64,000 nucleotides of DNA from NCBI GenBank assembly GCA_024235915.1, contig JACKLO010000007.1:1-64000 (forward strand), read 5' to 3'. A program made the translations under genes and the position numbers. This document shows, one piece after another, positions 16,555 to 29,230 of the stretch (positions within the stretch are counted from its first letter, which is position 1; each line of letters begins with the position of its first letter). The notes below the pieces were generated by a model, which worked only from the letters and a program-made list of their open reading frames with translations, was not told the origin of the DNA and did no database searches. This DNA comes from Burkholderiaceae bacterium (lineage in GTDB: Bacteria; Pseudomonadota; Gammaproteobacteria; Burkholderiales; Burkholderiaceae_C).

Positions 16555-19292
16555 CGGTGCCCGGCGCCGGCGTGGATCCGGCACGTTGGGCGGTACTGTC
16601 GCCCCGGCTTGACGCACTGCTGGACCTGCCCGCGGCCGACCGTCTGCCGGCACTCGAGACCGTACGCGCCGAAGATCCCGCGCTGGCCGATGAACTGGCG
16701 GCACTGCTGGCCCAGATGGCCGCGCTGGAGGACACCGACTTCCTCCAGCAGCCCGCGGCACCGCTGGCGACGCCGGCGGAGGCCGGGGCCGCCGGCACGC
16801 GGGTGGGCGCCTACACGCTGGAGCGTGAACTTGGGCGTGGCGGCATGGGCAGCGTGTGGCTGGCGCGGCGCACCGACGGCCGCTACGAGGGCCATGTGGC
16901 CATCAAGTTCCTGCAGGCCGCGCTGTTCGGCCAGGCGGCCGGCGAACGTTTTGGCCGCGAAGGGCGCATCCTCGGCCGGCTGGACCACCCGCACATCGCC
17001 CGCCTGCTGGACGCCGGCCACCTGGGCGGTGACGGCCCGGGTGCCGCCCAGCCCTACTTGGTGCTCGAGTACGTCGACGGCGAGCCCATCGACCGCTGGT
17101 GCGACCGCCAGGCCCTGCCGCTGGAGGCCCGGCTGGCGCTGTTCCTCGACGTGCTGTCCGCGGTGGAACACGCCCACAACCGGCTGATCCTGCACCGCGA
17201 CCTGAAGCCCAGCAACATCCTGGTGACGGCCGGCGGCCGGGTGAAGCTGCTGGACTTCGGCATCGCCAAGCTGCTTGACGATGCCGACGCTGCCGGCGAG
17301 GCGGGGGAGCTCACGCGCCGTGCCGGCCAGGCCTTCACGCCGGCCTATGCGGCACCGGAGCAGCGCACCGGCGGTGACGTGACCACCGCCACCGACGTGC
17401 ATGCGCTGGGCGTGCTGCTGTTCCGCCTGCTGGCTGGCCGCCTGCCCAGCGAGGGCACCACGCTGGTGGGGGCACAGGCCCCCGATGCACCCGTGCTGCC
17501 GCGGTTGTCGACGGCCGCCGCCCGCAGCGGCGAAGCTGCCGTGCGCCGCATGGCGCCGGCCTTGCGGGGCGACCTCGACACCGTGCTCACCAAGGCGCTG
17601 AAGGCCGACCCGGCGGCGCGCTACGCCAACGCGGCCGAATTTGCCGCCGACCTGCGCCGCTGGCTGGCGCACGAACCCGTCCTGGCCCGGCCCGACAGCT
17701 GGGCGTACCGCAGTGCCCGCTTCCTGCGCCGGCACCGGGTGGGCGTCGGCGCCACCGCGCTGGTGCTGCTGGCGGTGGCCGGCGGTGGCATCACGGCCTG
17801 GCGCGAGGCGCGCGAGGCGCAGCAGCAGCAGGCGCAGGCCGAAGGCCTGATCGAGTTCATGCTCGGCGATTTGCCGGCGCGTCTGAAACCGGTGGGCCGC
17901 CTGGACGCGCTGGATGCCGTGGGCGAACGGGCCCTGGCCTACTACGCCGCGCAGGACCCGGCGCGCCTGGACGCCGCCTCGCTGGGCCGCCGCGCCCGGG
18001 CCCTGCACCTGCTGGGTGAGATCGAGGAACAGCGCGGGCGCCTCGACGTCGCGGCCCGCCGATTCACCGACGCCGAGGCCGCCACCGGCGCCCTGGTGGC
18101 CCGTCACCCTGAGGACACACGCCACCTGTTCGAACATGCCCAGAGTGCGTTCTGGGTCGGTTTCATCGCGCGCCGGCGGGGGCAGCAGGCGCAGGCCGAG
18201 GCCGCCTTTGAACGCTACCGCAGCCTGGCCGACGACCTGGTGCGGCGCGAGCCCGGCAACGCGGATTGGCAGGCCGAACCGGCCCACGCCGGCACCAACC
18301 TGGGCGTGCTGTACCTGGAGAGCGGACGCGCCGCGCAGGCGCTGCGCAGCTTCGAGGCGGCGTTGACGATCTGGTCCCGGCTGGCGGCCGTGCAGCCCGC
18401 CCTGCACCTGGAGGCGGCGAACGCGTTGGGTTGGGTGGCCGACGCGCACGAAGCCCTGCAGGACTACGAGGCCGCTGCTGCAGCGCAGCAGCGCAAGCTG
18501 GCGGCGCTGGCCCAGGTGCCCGATGCGGCGCGTGACCGTGAGGTCGGCTACCTGGCCGGCAACATCCAGGTGGAACTGGCCACGCTGCACCTGGCCCGCG
18601 GTGATGCGGTGGCCGCCCGTGCCGCCGCCCTCGAAGGGGAGCGCCGCTTCCAGGCCTTGACGGCCTTCGACGCCGACAACCTGCTGTGGTTGTCGCAGCT
18701 GGCCTCGGCCCACATCGCGCGTGGCCGCGCCGAATTGGCGCTGGGCAACCCGGCGGCGGCCCGCGTGGCCGTGGCAGCCGTCGAGCCGGTGTTGCAGCGT
18801 CTGCTGGGCGTGGCCGAGCCATCGACACACAGCGCCATCACGCTGCCGGGGCGGTGGCTGGCGCTGCGTGCCCAGGCGGCCATGGACCCTGCCCAGGCCG
18901 CCGATCAGGGACCCGTCCGCGCCGCCGTCCGCATGGCCCTGGCGCGCTACCTGGCGCAGTTGGACGCGCACGAAGCGCGCGGTCAGGCGCTCGATGCGGT
19001 GCAGGCGCGGGTGGCCGCCGATGCCGGGCTGGCCGCGGGTGACCTCGCACGGGCCGCGGGTGCCGACAGCGAGGCCGAGGCCCGGTGGGCCATGGCCGCG
19101 CAGCGCTTGCAGGCCGGCGTCCAGCGGCGTGAGGCGCCGGCGCTGGCCCTGCACGGACTGTTGGCCCTGCGCCGCGGCGATCGTGCGGCCGCCACCGAAG
19201 CCCTGGCCCTGCTGCAAGGCAGCGCCTATCGTCACCCGGACCGGCAGGCGTTGCAGACTGGGCTGGGCCAGCGCGGTGCCGCCGGGGCCTGA
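16551..19292 (+). CDS. Transmembrane Ser/Thr protein kinase with C-terminal TPR-like region
   Basis: The 913-aa protein has a Hanks-type kinase domain (about 85-375): glycine loop LGRGGMGSVW, ATP lysine K119 (VAIKFL), catalytic HRDLKPSN (D217) and DFG (D235). A single membrane helix follows (about 397-417, GATALVLLAVAGGGITAW). The remaining 490 residues are Ala-rich helical repeats resembling TPRs, placed outside the membrane. An N-terminal helical segment (1-80) precedes the kinase. The start overlaps the sigma gene, so an external signal read by the repeats probably controls sigma activity. Confidence 0.92.
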   Translation: MTVPGAGVDPARWAVLSPRLDALLDLPAADRLPALETVRAEDPALADELAALLAQMAALEDTDFLQQPAAPLATPAEAGAAGTRVGAYTLERELGRGGMGSVWLARRTDGRYEGHVAIKFLQAALFGQAAGERFGREGRILGRLDHPHIARLLDAGHLGGDGPGAAQPYLVLEYVDGEPIDRWCDRQALPLEARLALFLDVLSAVEHAHNRLILHRDLKPSNILVTAGGRVKLLDFGIAKLLDDADAAGEAGELTRRAGQAFTPAYAAPEQRTGGDVTTATDVHALGVLLFRLLAGRLPSEGTTLVGAQAPDAPVLPRLSTAAARSGEAAVRRMAPALRGDLDTVLTKALKADPAARYANAAEFAADLRRWLAHEPVLARPDSWAYRSARFLRRHRVGVGATALVLLAVAGGGITAWREAREAQQQQAQAEGLIEFMLGDLPARLKPVGRLDALDAVGERALAYYAAQDPARLDAASLGRRARALHLLGEIEEQRGRLDVAARRFTDAEAATGALVARHPEDTRHLFEHAQSAFWVGFIARRRGQQAQAEAAFERYRSLADDLVRREPGNADWQAEPAHAGTNLGVLYLESGRAAQALRSFEAALTIWSRLAAVQPALHLEAANALGWVADAHEALQDYEAAAAAQQRKLAALAQVPDAARDREVGYLAGNIQVELATLHLARGDAVAARAAALEGERRFQALTAFDADNLLWLSQLASAHIARGRAELALGNPAAARVAVAAVEPVLQRLLGVAEPSTHSAITLPGRWLALRAQAAMDPAQAADQGPVRAAVRMALARYLAQLDAHEARGQALDAVQARVAADAGLAAGDLARAAGADSEAEARWAMAAQRLQAGVQRREAPALALHGLLALRRGDRAAATEALALLQGSAYRHPDRQALQTGLGQRGAAGA

Positions 19293-19336
19293 CCACCATC
19301 CAGGGCCTGGCCAGCCCGACACGCAGGGAGTTCCAC

Positions 19337-19666
19337 ATGTCTGACAACGTCAAGTTCGTCTTCGTCACCATCAACGGCCAGGAGGTCGTGCGCTGCACAC
19401 CGGACCCGGTCGACGTCAGTGGCGTCAACGTGCTCATCAACTTCCGCATCGTCACCGACGGCTGGGTGTTTCCGGAGACGGGCGCGGTTACCGTGGCCAA
19501 TGGGGGTTCGACCTTCCCTTACCCGTCCTGGACCTTGGGCCCGCAATCGGCCGGGCTGCTGGACACCGGGGTCGAAAAGGGCGACTTCAGCTACACCCTG
19601 GCGCTGAACCATGTCGCCAGCGGCCGCCGCGTGACGGCCGACCCGTCGATCCGCAACCAGGACTGA
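19337..19666 (+). CDS. Small protein of unknown function after the kinase
   Basis: This 109-aa protein has no signal peptide and no cysteine except C22. The pattern is all-beta (VKFVFVTINGQEV, VNVLINFRIVTDGWVF, FSYTLALNHVASG). CAGGGAG upstream gives a clear ribosome site. It follows the sigma/kinase pair by 44 bp in the same direction and is a candidate kinase substrate or target of the sigma factor. No family is recognised. Confidence 0.65.
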   Translation: MSDNVKFVFVTINGQEVVRCTPDPVDVSGVNVLINFRIVTDGWVFPETGAVTVANGGSTFPYPSWTLGPQSAGLLDTGVEKGDFSYTLALNHVASGRRVTADPSIRNQD

Positions 19667-19672
19667 CGGCCC

Positions 19673-19736
19673 GGACCGGCGCGTGCCGATCCGCGCCGGC
19701 CGATCCGCGCCTGCGGATCCGCGCCGGCCCATCGGC
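19673..19736. repeat. Tandem GATCCGCGCCGG-type repeat between convergent genes
   Basis: CCGATCCGCGCC occurs at about 19687 and again, slightly changed, at about 19701, followed by GGATCCGCGCCGG. GATCCGC and GCGGATC also form a 7-bp inverted repeat around GCCT. The block fills the gap between two convergent genes and may act as a bidirectional transcript end, though there is no T run. Confidence 0.5.
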
Positions 19737-19769
19737 GGGAAACAGCGCTGGCGTGTCAGTGCCGGCGTT

Positions 19770-20612
19770 TCACAAGCGGCCGAGCAGCATGGCCCAGCCG
19801 GGCCAGTCTGCCTGCGCCAGCGCCACTTTGCGCACGCTGCCGCCTGCCGGCTCGCCCGCGCGCAGTGTGTCGAGGAAGCGCAACGGCTCCTCCACCCAGC
19901 TGCCACCCAGCAGCGTGATGCCACGCGCGAACAAGGGGTCGGGCGGGCCGCCCACGCTGGGGCCCACCAGCACCAGCCGATCGGCGTGCACGCACTGCGC
20001 CAGCACGGGCTCCAGTGTGTGATTGAGCAGCAGCGTGCCGGTGGCCAGCACCTTGCGGCAGCTGCGCAGTTCGGCCGGGTCCAGCGTCACGCGCACGCCG
20101 TCGCGTTCGCCCACCAGGTCGGCGCGCAGTTCCAGGATCACCACCTTGGCGCCGGCGGCGCGCAGGCGCGGCAGCAGCGGGGTGAAGTGGCCAACCATGC
20201 CGATGGTTTCACCCGGTTGCGGGTCGAGCTGCCCCAGGCTGTCGCGGCTGACCGGCGGCGTGAAACCGGCGCGTGTGCAGAGGCAGCGCGTGAGGGCGTT
20301 GACCGCCGCAAAGCCGATCGTGCGCACCAGCGTGTCGCCGCTGGCGTAACCCTGCGCCACGGCCAGGGCGTTGTCGCCGGGCTGCAGGTGGCCCGCGGCG
20401 TGCGCGGTCAGCTGCGCCCAGGTGTCGCCCAGCAGCACGTAGGACAGGCCCAGCGAGCCGTCGTCCAACTCCAGCGCGCAGAACTCGCCCCGCATCCCGC
20501 CCGGTGGCGGTGGTGGCGGCAGGTGCAGGGCCTTGACGCGCGGCAGCGGGGCGCGCTCTGCAAATGCCTGCAGCAGCGCCAGCGATTCGTTGACGTAGTC
20601 GGGTGCGGTCAT
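19770..20612 (-). CDS. DUF364 (putative heavy-metal chelation, Rossmann-like) protein
   Basis: The 280-aa product matches DUF364-type proteins: an N-terminal enolase-like region (FCALELDDGSLGLSYVLLG) and a C-terminal Rossmann-like part (IGMVGHFTPLLPRLRAAGAKVVILEL, about 137-162, then KVLATGTLLLNHTLEPVL). Family members are often beside metal transporters or molybdoenzymes and are proposed to bind metal or a metal chelate. The gene overlaps the VWA gene stop by 4 bp. The metal is unknown. Confidence 0.78.
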   Translation of the reverse strand: MTAPDYVNESLALLQAFAERAPLPRVKALHLPPPPPPGGMRGEFCALELDDGSLGLSYVLLGDTWAQLTAHAAGHLQPGDNALAVAQGYASGDTLVRTIGFAAVNALTRCLCTRAGFTPPVSRDSLGQLDPQPGETIGMVGHFTPLLPRLRAAGAKVVILELRADLVGERDGVRVTLDPAELRSCRKVLATGTLLLNHTLEPVLAQCVHADRLVLVGPSVGGPPDPLFARGITLLGGSWVEEPLRFLDTLRAGEPAGGSVRKVALAQADWPGWAMLLGRL

Positions 20613-22081
20613 GACGGGGTGTGCCGCGTCGCCCGCGGCGACAGCGCGTTGGGGAAGTACAGCGCGGTCAGGCTCTTGCTGTGCACCGGTGAATAACCCT
20701 GCGCATCAGCGCCCTGGGCGGCGTCGGCATGGCGCCGCCAGTCGCGCACCCAGTGGATGGCATCGCAGGTTTCCAGCAGGCCCAACGTTTCGCGGTCACC
20801 GACCAGCACGCCCTGCACGCGCAGGCCGAAGCGGGTGCGCGCGTCGTCCAGTTGCGCCAGTGTCTGCGGCGTGCAGCCGAACTCGCCGTCGCTGACGATC
20901 AGCAGGTCGGCGCTGCGCCAGCGCGCGTCGTGCACCGACTGCACGGCGCGTTCGATGGGCGCCTGCACGTCGGTGCCGCCGTCGAAGCCCTGGCCCATCA
21001 GGTCCAGCAGCGCGTCCAGGCCGGCAGCGCCGCGGCCCAGGTCGCGCTCCAGCAGTTCGCCCGGCCCGCCGAAGGCGATCAGCCGGCAGCCGCGGCCGGC
21101 CTCGTGCGCCGCGCGCAGTGCCGCGATCACCACCGCCTTGGCGATGTTCTCCGGCGCGCCGCGCATCGAGCCCGAGGTGTCCAGGCACAGCAGGATCGGG
21201 CCGCGGTCCAGCGGTGCCGGTGTGCGCTCCGCGGCGGCCGCGTGCATCGGCGCCAAGGGGTCGGGCCGCCAGTCGGTCAGTACCGCCTCGGTCTGCCAGG
21301 CCAGCAGCCGGGCCTCGGCCTGGCGGGCGCGCCACAGCCGCGCGCCTATGGGGTGGCGCAGCAGCACCGCCTCGGCCGGCAGCATGCGGTCGATGCGGCC
21401 GGAGAACTGCACCCCGGTGACTTCGCCCGGCGCATCGGGGATGCGGGTCTCGACGGCACGCTGCGGTCGCGGGCGCTCGGGCGCCGGGTCGAGGTCGGGC
21501 GCCGGCGGCGCCTGCACGCTGCGTTCGGCGCGGCCGAGGGCCTGGATCAGCGCCACCAGGGCCGGCAGCTGGGCCAGCCGGTCGGCGGCGCGGCGCGCCA
21601 CCTGCCAGGGGCGGCTGCGCAGCTGGCCGCGCAGCGCGTCCCAGCGCTGGTGGGCCAGGTCGCCCAGGCCCTGGAGCAGCGCCAGGTCTTCTTCCAGGCC
21701 GGTGGTTTGTTCCTCCCAGGCGGCGCGGAACTCGCTGCAGACCTGGGCGATGGCGGCGCTGCGCGTCTGCTTCGGCTGCAGATCGACCAGGCGGTCCAGG
21801 TGCCAGAGCAGCGTGCGCAGCACCTGCTCGGCGAGTTCGGGCACGCCCTGGCACAGCGTGGGCAGGCCCAGTTCGCCGACCACGCGGCGCAGCGGCGGCG
21901 TGGCCTCGGGGTCGCCGAAGTCGAGCTGGGTTGACGGCAGCATGCCGGCCTGCAGGGCGGCACGCCAGGCCTGGGTATCGTCGAGCCGTCGTCCGCGTTC
22001 GCCGGCCGAGGTGGTGAGCGCCGGCAACCACAGCGTGCGCGGCAGTCCCGGCAGGCGGTTGTACGGCGCCTCGAAGCTCAT
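20609..22081 (-). CDS. VWA domain protein (ViaA/CoxE-like partner of a MoxR ATPase)
   Basis: The 490-aa protein has a helical N-terminal half and a C-terminal von Willebrand A domain. The metal-ion adhesion site DTSGS begins at D301, and the fold continues with LIAFGG and LLIVSDGEFG. The ATG at 22081 overlaps the stop of the MoxR gene (ATGA). MoxR and VWA pairs (RavA-ViaA, CoxD-CoxE, NorQ-NorD) remodel or load metal into target proteins. With DUF364 after it and XdhC nearby, molybdoenzyme maturation is a reasonable inference. The true partner is not in the window. Confidence 0.82.
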   Translation of the reverse strand: MSFEAPYNRLPGLPRTLWLPALTTSAGERGRRLDDTQAWRAALQAGMLPSTQLDFGDPEATPPLRRVVGELGLPTLCQGVPELAEQVLRTLLWHLDRLVDLQPKQTRSAAIAQVCSEFRAAWEEQTTGLEEDLALLQGLGDLAHQRWDALRGQLRSRPWQVARRAADRLAQLPALVALIQALGRAERSVQAPPAPDLDPAPERPRPQRAVETRIPDAPGEVTGVQFSGRIDRMLPAEAVLLRHPIGARLWRARQAEARLLAWQTEAVLTDWRPDPLAPMHAAAAERTPAPLDRGPILLCLDTSGSMRGAPENIAKAVVIAALRAAHEAGRGCRLIAFGGPGELLERDLGRGAAGLDALLDLMGQGFDGGTDVQAPIERAVQSVHDARWRSADLLIVSDGEFGCTPQTLAQLDDARTRFGLRVQGVLVGDRETLGLLETCDAIHWVRDWRRHADAAQGADAQGYSPVHSKSLTALYFPNALSPRATRHTPS

Positions 22082-23463
22082 GGGTCGATGACCACCGGCG
22101 ATGGCCGGTCCGCCGGCAGCGCCGTGTCCTGTGGCTGGGCGGCAAAGCCGGCGCGCGTGGTGGCCAGGCGGGTCAGCAGAGCGTCCAGCACCGCCAGCGT
22201 GTGTGCGTGCGCGGCCTGCCAGCGTTCGGCCAGCGTCGGCGGCAGCCACACGCGGCCGGCGAGGCGCGCCTGCAGCGCCTGAGCTTGTGCGGCGACCGTC
22301 TCCCTGGCCACGGCCGCCTGGGCCACGATTTCATCGATCTGTGCCAGCCGCGCCTGCACATGCACCGGGCTCCAGCGGCGGCGCAGGCGGTCCTCGAGCG
22401 ACGCGGAGACGATGCGCAGCATGCCGCCATCGTCCTGGCCACCGCCGATCGCCCGCGCCAGCGCCAGCTTGCCGGCCGCGTCGTCGCCTTCGGCGCCGTC
22501 CACCGGCGCCATCTGCTCGACCTGCAACTGCATCTCGAAGGCTTCGACGGCGTGCGTGAGCCAGGGCGCGTCCTGCGGCACCGCTTGCGCCACCTCGGCA
22601 TCGACCCAGGCCTGCAGCGCCGGCACCTCGGCCGGTGTGGCGGCGGCCACATAAGGCGCGGTCCAGAGGTCCAGTGCGTCGGCCGTGGGCCGGCCTTCGG
22701 TGGCCGCGGCGGTGCGCAGCAGGTCCATCCACTGCCGCCAGCGTCGGTCCGAGAGCGGCTGCTTGTCGGCCGCCAGCTGCGCGCGCAGTGCACTGCAGGC
22801 GGCCAGCAGGTCGTCGCCCAGCGCCACGGACCGCGCGGCCCGGGCCACTGCGTCGCGGTCGGCTCCGGTCAGCGGCTGTGTCATGTCGACACAGCCGGCC
22901 TCCAGGCGGAGCAGGGCGGCAAAACTGGCATCGCCCACCGGCGCCACCGGCACACGCACCAGGAAACGGTCGTGGAAGGCCTGCAGCGCCTCGTCGGCTG
23001 GCCCTTCGTTGCTGGCGCCCACCACGCAGACCAGCGGCACCGGCACCCGCCCGCTGCCGTTGTCGAACACACGTTCGTGCAGCAGCGTCAGCAGGGCGTT
23101 GAGGATGGCGGAGTTGGCCTTGTAGACCTCGTCGAGAAAGGCCACGCCGGCGGTGGGCAGGAAGCCGGCGGTCAGGCGCTCATAGCGGTCGGCTTCCAGC
23201 GCCTTCAGCGACAGCGGACCGAACAGCTCTTCCGGCGTGGAGAAACGAGTGAGCAGGCGCTCGAACCAGGGGGCGTCGGCGAAGGCCCGCTGCAGCCGGC
23301 GGGCGAGTTCGCTCTTCGCGGTGCCCGGCGGCCCCAGCAGCAGCACATGCGCACCGGCCAGCGCCGTCAACAGCATCAGGCGCACCGGGGCTTCGCGCTC
23401 CAGCAATCCGTCGTTCAGTGCGTCGAGCAGGGTGCGCAGGCGGATGGGCGTGGGCAGGGCCAT
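22078..23463 (-). CDS. MoxR-family AAA+ ATPase (RavA-like)
   Basis: The 461-aa ATPase has Walker A GPPGTAKSE (K50), Walker B VAFLDEVYK (D111, E112) and sensor 1 VVGASNE. The LLTRFSTPEELFGPLS block is typical of MoxR proteins. The C-terminal 170 residues are helical with a long coiled region, similar to RavA. It is the first gene of a three-gene minus-strand operon (MoxR, VWA, DUF364), each joined by 4-bp overlaps. Confidence 0.87.
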   Translation of the reverse strand: MALPTPIRLRTLLDALNDGLLEREAPVRLMLLTALAGAHVLLLGPPGTAKSELARRLQRAFADAPWFERLLTRFSTPEELFGPLSLKALEADRYERLTAGFLPTAGVAFLDEVYKANSAILNALLTLLHERVFDNGSGRVPVPLVCVVGASNEGPADEALQAFHDRFLVRVPVAPVGDASFAALLRLEAGCVDMTQPLTGADRDAVARAARSVALGDDLLAACSALRAQLAADKQPLSDRRWRQWMDLLRTAAATEGRPTADALDLWTAPYVAAATPAEVPALQAWVDAEVAQAVPQDAPWLTHAVEAFEMQLQVEQMAPVDGAEGDDAAGKLALARAIGGGQDDGGMLRIVSASLEDRLRRRWSPVHVQARLAQIDEIVAQAAVARETVAAQAQALQARLAGRVWLPPTLAERWQAAHAHTLAVLDALLTRLATTRAGFAAQPQDTALPADRPSPVVIDP

Positions 23464-23556
23464 GGGGCCATTGTCGCGGCCCTGCGACCGCCGCCGGGTC
23501 TGCGGGTTGACCCCGATCTGACCCGGCGCAAGCGCTTGCGGTATCTTCACCGCACC

Positions 23557-24699
23557 ATGCGCCAACGCGGCATCCACCTCCAGTACAGCTTCCAGGGCGG
23601 CGGTCAGGCCGGCGCCGACGTGCAGAACCCGCTGTTCGACCTGCTCACGGCGGTGCGTGACCACGGCTCCATCCAGCACGCGGCCAACGCCCTCGGCGTG
23701 TCCTACCGCCACACCTGGGGCCAGCTCAAACACTGGGAGGAGGTGATGGGCGAGAAGCTCGTCACCTGGGCCCAAGGCCAGCCGGCGCGCCTGACGCCGT
23801 TTGCCGACCGCCTGCTGTGGGCCGAAAGCCGGGCGCGCACGCGCATGACGCCGCACATCGAGGCGCTGCGTGCCGAACTGGAACACGTGCTGGCCGAGGC
23901 GCTGGACGGTTCGCAGCAGGTGCTGGCCGTGCATGCCAGCCACGACATGGCCTTGCCGCTGCTGCGCCAGCGCGCCGGCAGCAGCCACGGGCTGCACGTC
24001 GATCTGCGTTTTGCCGGCAGCATGGACGCGCTGCGTTCGCTGGCCGAAGGCCGCTGCCTGGTCGCCGGCTTCCACGTGCCGCCGCTGGAAGGCGGGCATG
24101 CGGTGTTCGCCGCCGGCCTGAAGCCGCTGCTCAAACCCGGCCGCCACAAGCTCATCGGCGCCATGCGCCGCACCCAGGGCCTGATGGTGGCCAAGGGCAA
24201 CCCGCTGGCCCTGCGCCAGCTGGCCGACCTGCCGGCGCACGGCGCGCGCTTCGTGCAGCGCCAGCCGGGTTCCGGCACGCGGCTGCTCACCGACCACCTC
24301 TGCACCGCCGAAGGCATTGGCGACGCCGCCTGGCAGAGCTGCGCCGGCATCGTCGAGGACAGCCACGTGGCGGTGGCCGCGGCCGTGGCCAGCGGGCTGG
24401 GCGATGCCGGCATCGGCATCGAATCCGCGGCGCGTGCCTTCGGCTTGGGCTTCGTGCCGCTGATCGAGGAGGACTACTTCCTCGTCTGCCTGGCCGACAC
24501 CCTGGAGCATCCGGCGGTGGAGCTGCTGCGCGAGGCCCTGGCCAGCCCGGCCTGGCGCGATGCCCTGGCCACACTGCCCGGCTACACCCCCCACCAGGCC
24601 GGCGAGGTGCTGTCGTTGACGCGCGCCTTGCCCTGGTGGCACTTCAAGACCCCCAAGGCCTCGCACCGCCACGGCGCGGGCGAGGCTGGAGAAGCCTGA
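23557..24699 (+). CDS. ModE-like HTH regulator fused to a periplasmic-binding-protein-like domain
   Basis: The 380-aa protein has a LysR/ModE-type HTH (LLTAVRDHGSIQHAANALGV, then SYRHTWGQLKHWEEVMGEKL, about residues 28-75). A linker and a ligand domain of the PBP-like type (about 125-345) follow, with the anion-site motif RQPGSGTRLLTDHL. Such regulators often sit beside molybdate transport and molybdenum hydroxylase genes and are thought to sense molybdate or molybdopterin. It is divergent from the MoxR operon across 93 bp and overlaps xdhC by one base (TGATG), so it probably controls both. Confidence 0.83.
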   Translation: MRQRGIHLQYSFQGGGQAGADVQNPLFDLLTAVRDHGSIQHAANALGVSYRHTWGQLKHWEEVMGEKLVTWAQGQPARLTPFADRLLWAESRARTRMTPHIEALRAELEHVLAEALDGSQQVLAVHASHDMALPLLRQRAGSSHGLHVDLRFAGSMDALRSLAEGRCLVAGFHVPPLEGGHAVFAAGLKPLLKPGRHKLIGAMRRTQGLMVAKGNPLALRQLADLPAHGARFVQRQPGSGTRLLTDHLCTAEGIGDAAWQSCAGIVEDSHVAVAAAVASGLGDAGIGIESAARAFGLGFVPLIEEDYFLVCLADTLEHPAVELLREALASPAWRDALATLPGYTPHQAGEVLSLTRALPWWHFKTPKASHRHGAGEAGEA

Positions 24700-25706
24700 T
24701 GGACAACATCGACCTGCAGGTCATGCGCCAGGTGGCGCAATGGCACGCCGACGGCCACGGCGTGGTCATGGCCACGATCACGCGCACCTGGGGCTCGGCG
24801 CCGCGGCCGCCGGGCAGCATCGTGGCCATCCGCGACGACGGGCTGATCACCGGCTCGGTGTCCGGCGGCTGCATCGAGGACGACCTCATCGACAAGGCGC
24901 GCCAGGGCGTGCTGGCCGAGGGCAAGCCGCGCGTGGTGCGCTATGGCATCGACGCTGACGCTGCCCACCGCTTTGGCCTGCCTTGTGGTGGCCTCATCGA
25001 GCTGGTGCTGGAGCCGCTGGCGGCGCGCACGCAGATGCCGGTGTTGCTGGACCGCCTGCAGCGCGGTGAGCGGGTGCAGCGCGTGCTGGACCTGGCCACG
25101 GGCGCCGTGACCCTGAACCCCGCCGGCGACACCGACGAACTGGTGCTCACCGACACCACGCTGACCACGCACCTGGGGCCCAACTGGCGCCTGGTGATCA
25201 TCGGCGCCGGCCAGATGACGCAGTACCTGGCCGAGATGTCACGGGCGCTGGACTACCAGGTCATCGTCTGCGACCCGCGCGAGGAGTACGCCGACATCTT
25301 CGCCGTGGACGGTGTCACGCTCACGCGCGAGATGCCCGACGACCTGCTGCAGAGCCTGAAGATCGACGGCCACACGGCGGTCATCGCGCTCACGCACGAC
25401 CCCAAGCTCGACGACCTGGCGCTGATGGAAGCGCTGGCCTCGCCGGCGTTCTACGTGGGCGCCATCGGCTCGCGGGCCAACCAGAGCAAGCGGCGCGAGC
25501 GGCTGCAGGAACACTTCGGCATGACCGACGCGCAGCTCGACCGCCTGCACGGCCCGGTGGGCCTGAAGAATGGCGCGCGCACGCCGCCGGAGATCGCCAT
25601 CAGCATCCTGGCGGAGCTGACGGCGGTGCGCTACGGCTACCGCATCGACGCGCCGGTGCCGGTGCGCGCCCAGACGGTCATCGAGGCGGGCTGTGTGACG
25701 GGCTGA
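24699..25706 (+). CDS. xdhC: XdhC-family molybdenum cofactor insertion/sulfuration protein
   Basis: The 335-aa protein has the XdhC/CoxI N-terminal domain (GSAPRPPGSIVAIRDDG, SGGCIEDDLI) and a C-terminal Rossmann domain (LVIIGAGQMTQYLAEM, about 165-180; FYVGAIGSRANQSKR; TPPEIAISILAEL). XdhC binds Moco, protects its sulfurated form and inserts it into xanthine-dehydrogenase-type hydroxylases. No such hydroxylase gene is in the window. Expression is coupled to the preceding regulator. Confidence 0.9.
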   Translation: MDNIDLQVMRQVAQWHADGHGVVMATITRTWGSAPRPPGSIVAIRDDGLITGSVSGGCIEDDLIDKARQGVLAEGKPRVVRYGIDADAAHRFGLPCGGLIELVLEPLAARTQMPVLLDRLQRGERVQRVLDLATGAVTLNPAGDTDELVLTDTTLTTHLGPNWRLVIIGAGQMTQYLAEMSRALDYQVIVCDPREEYADIFAVDGVTLTREMPDDLLQSLKIDGHTAVIALTHDPKLDDLALMEALASPAFYVGAIGSRANQSKRRERLQEHFGMTDAQLDRLHGPVGLKNGARTPPEIAISILAELTAVRYGYRIDAPVPVRAQTVIEAGCVTG

Positions 25707-25712
25707 TCGCGG

Positions 25713-29228
<3,516 letters not shown>

Positions 29229-29230
29229 GT

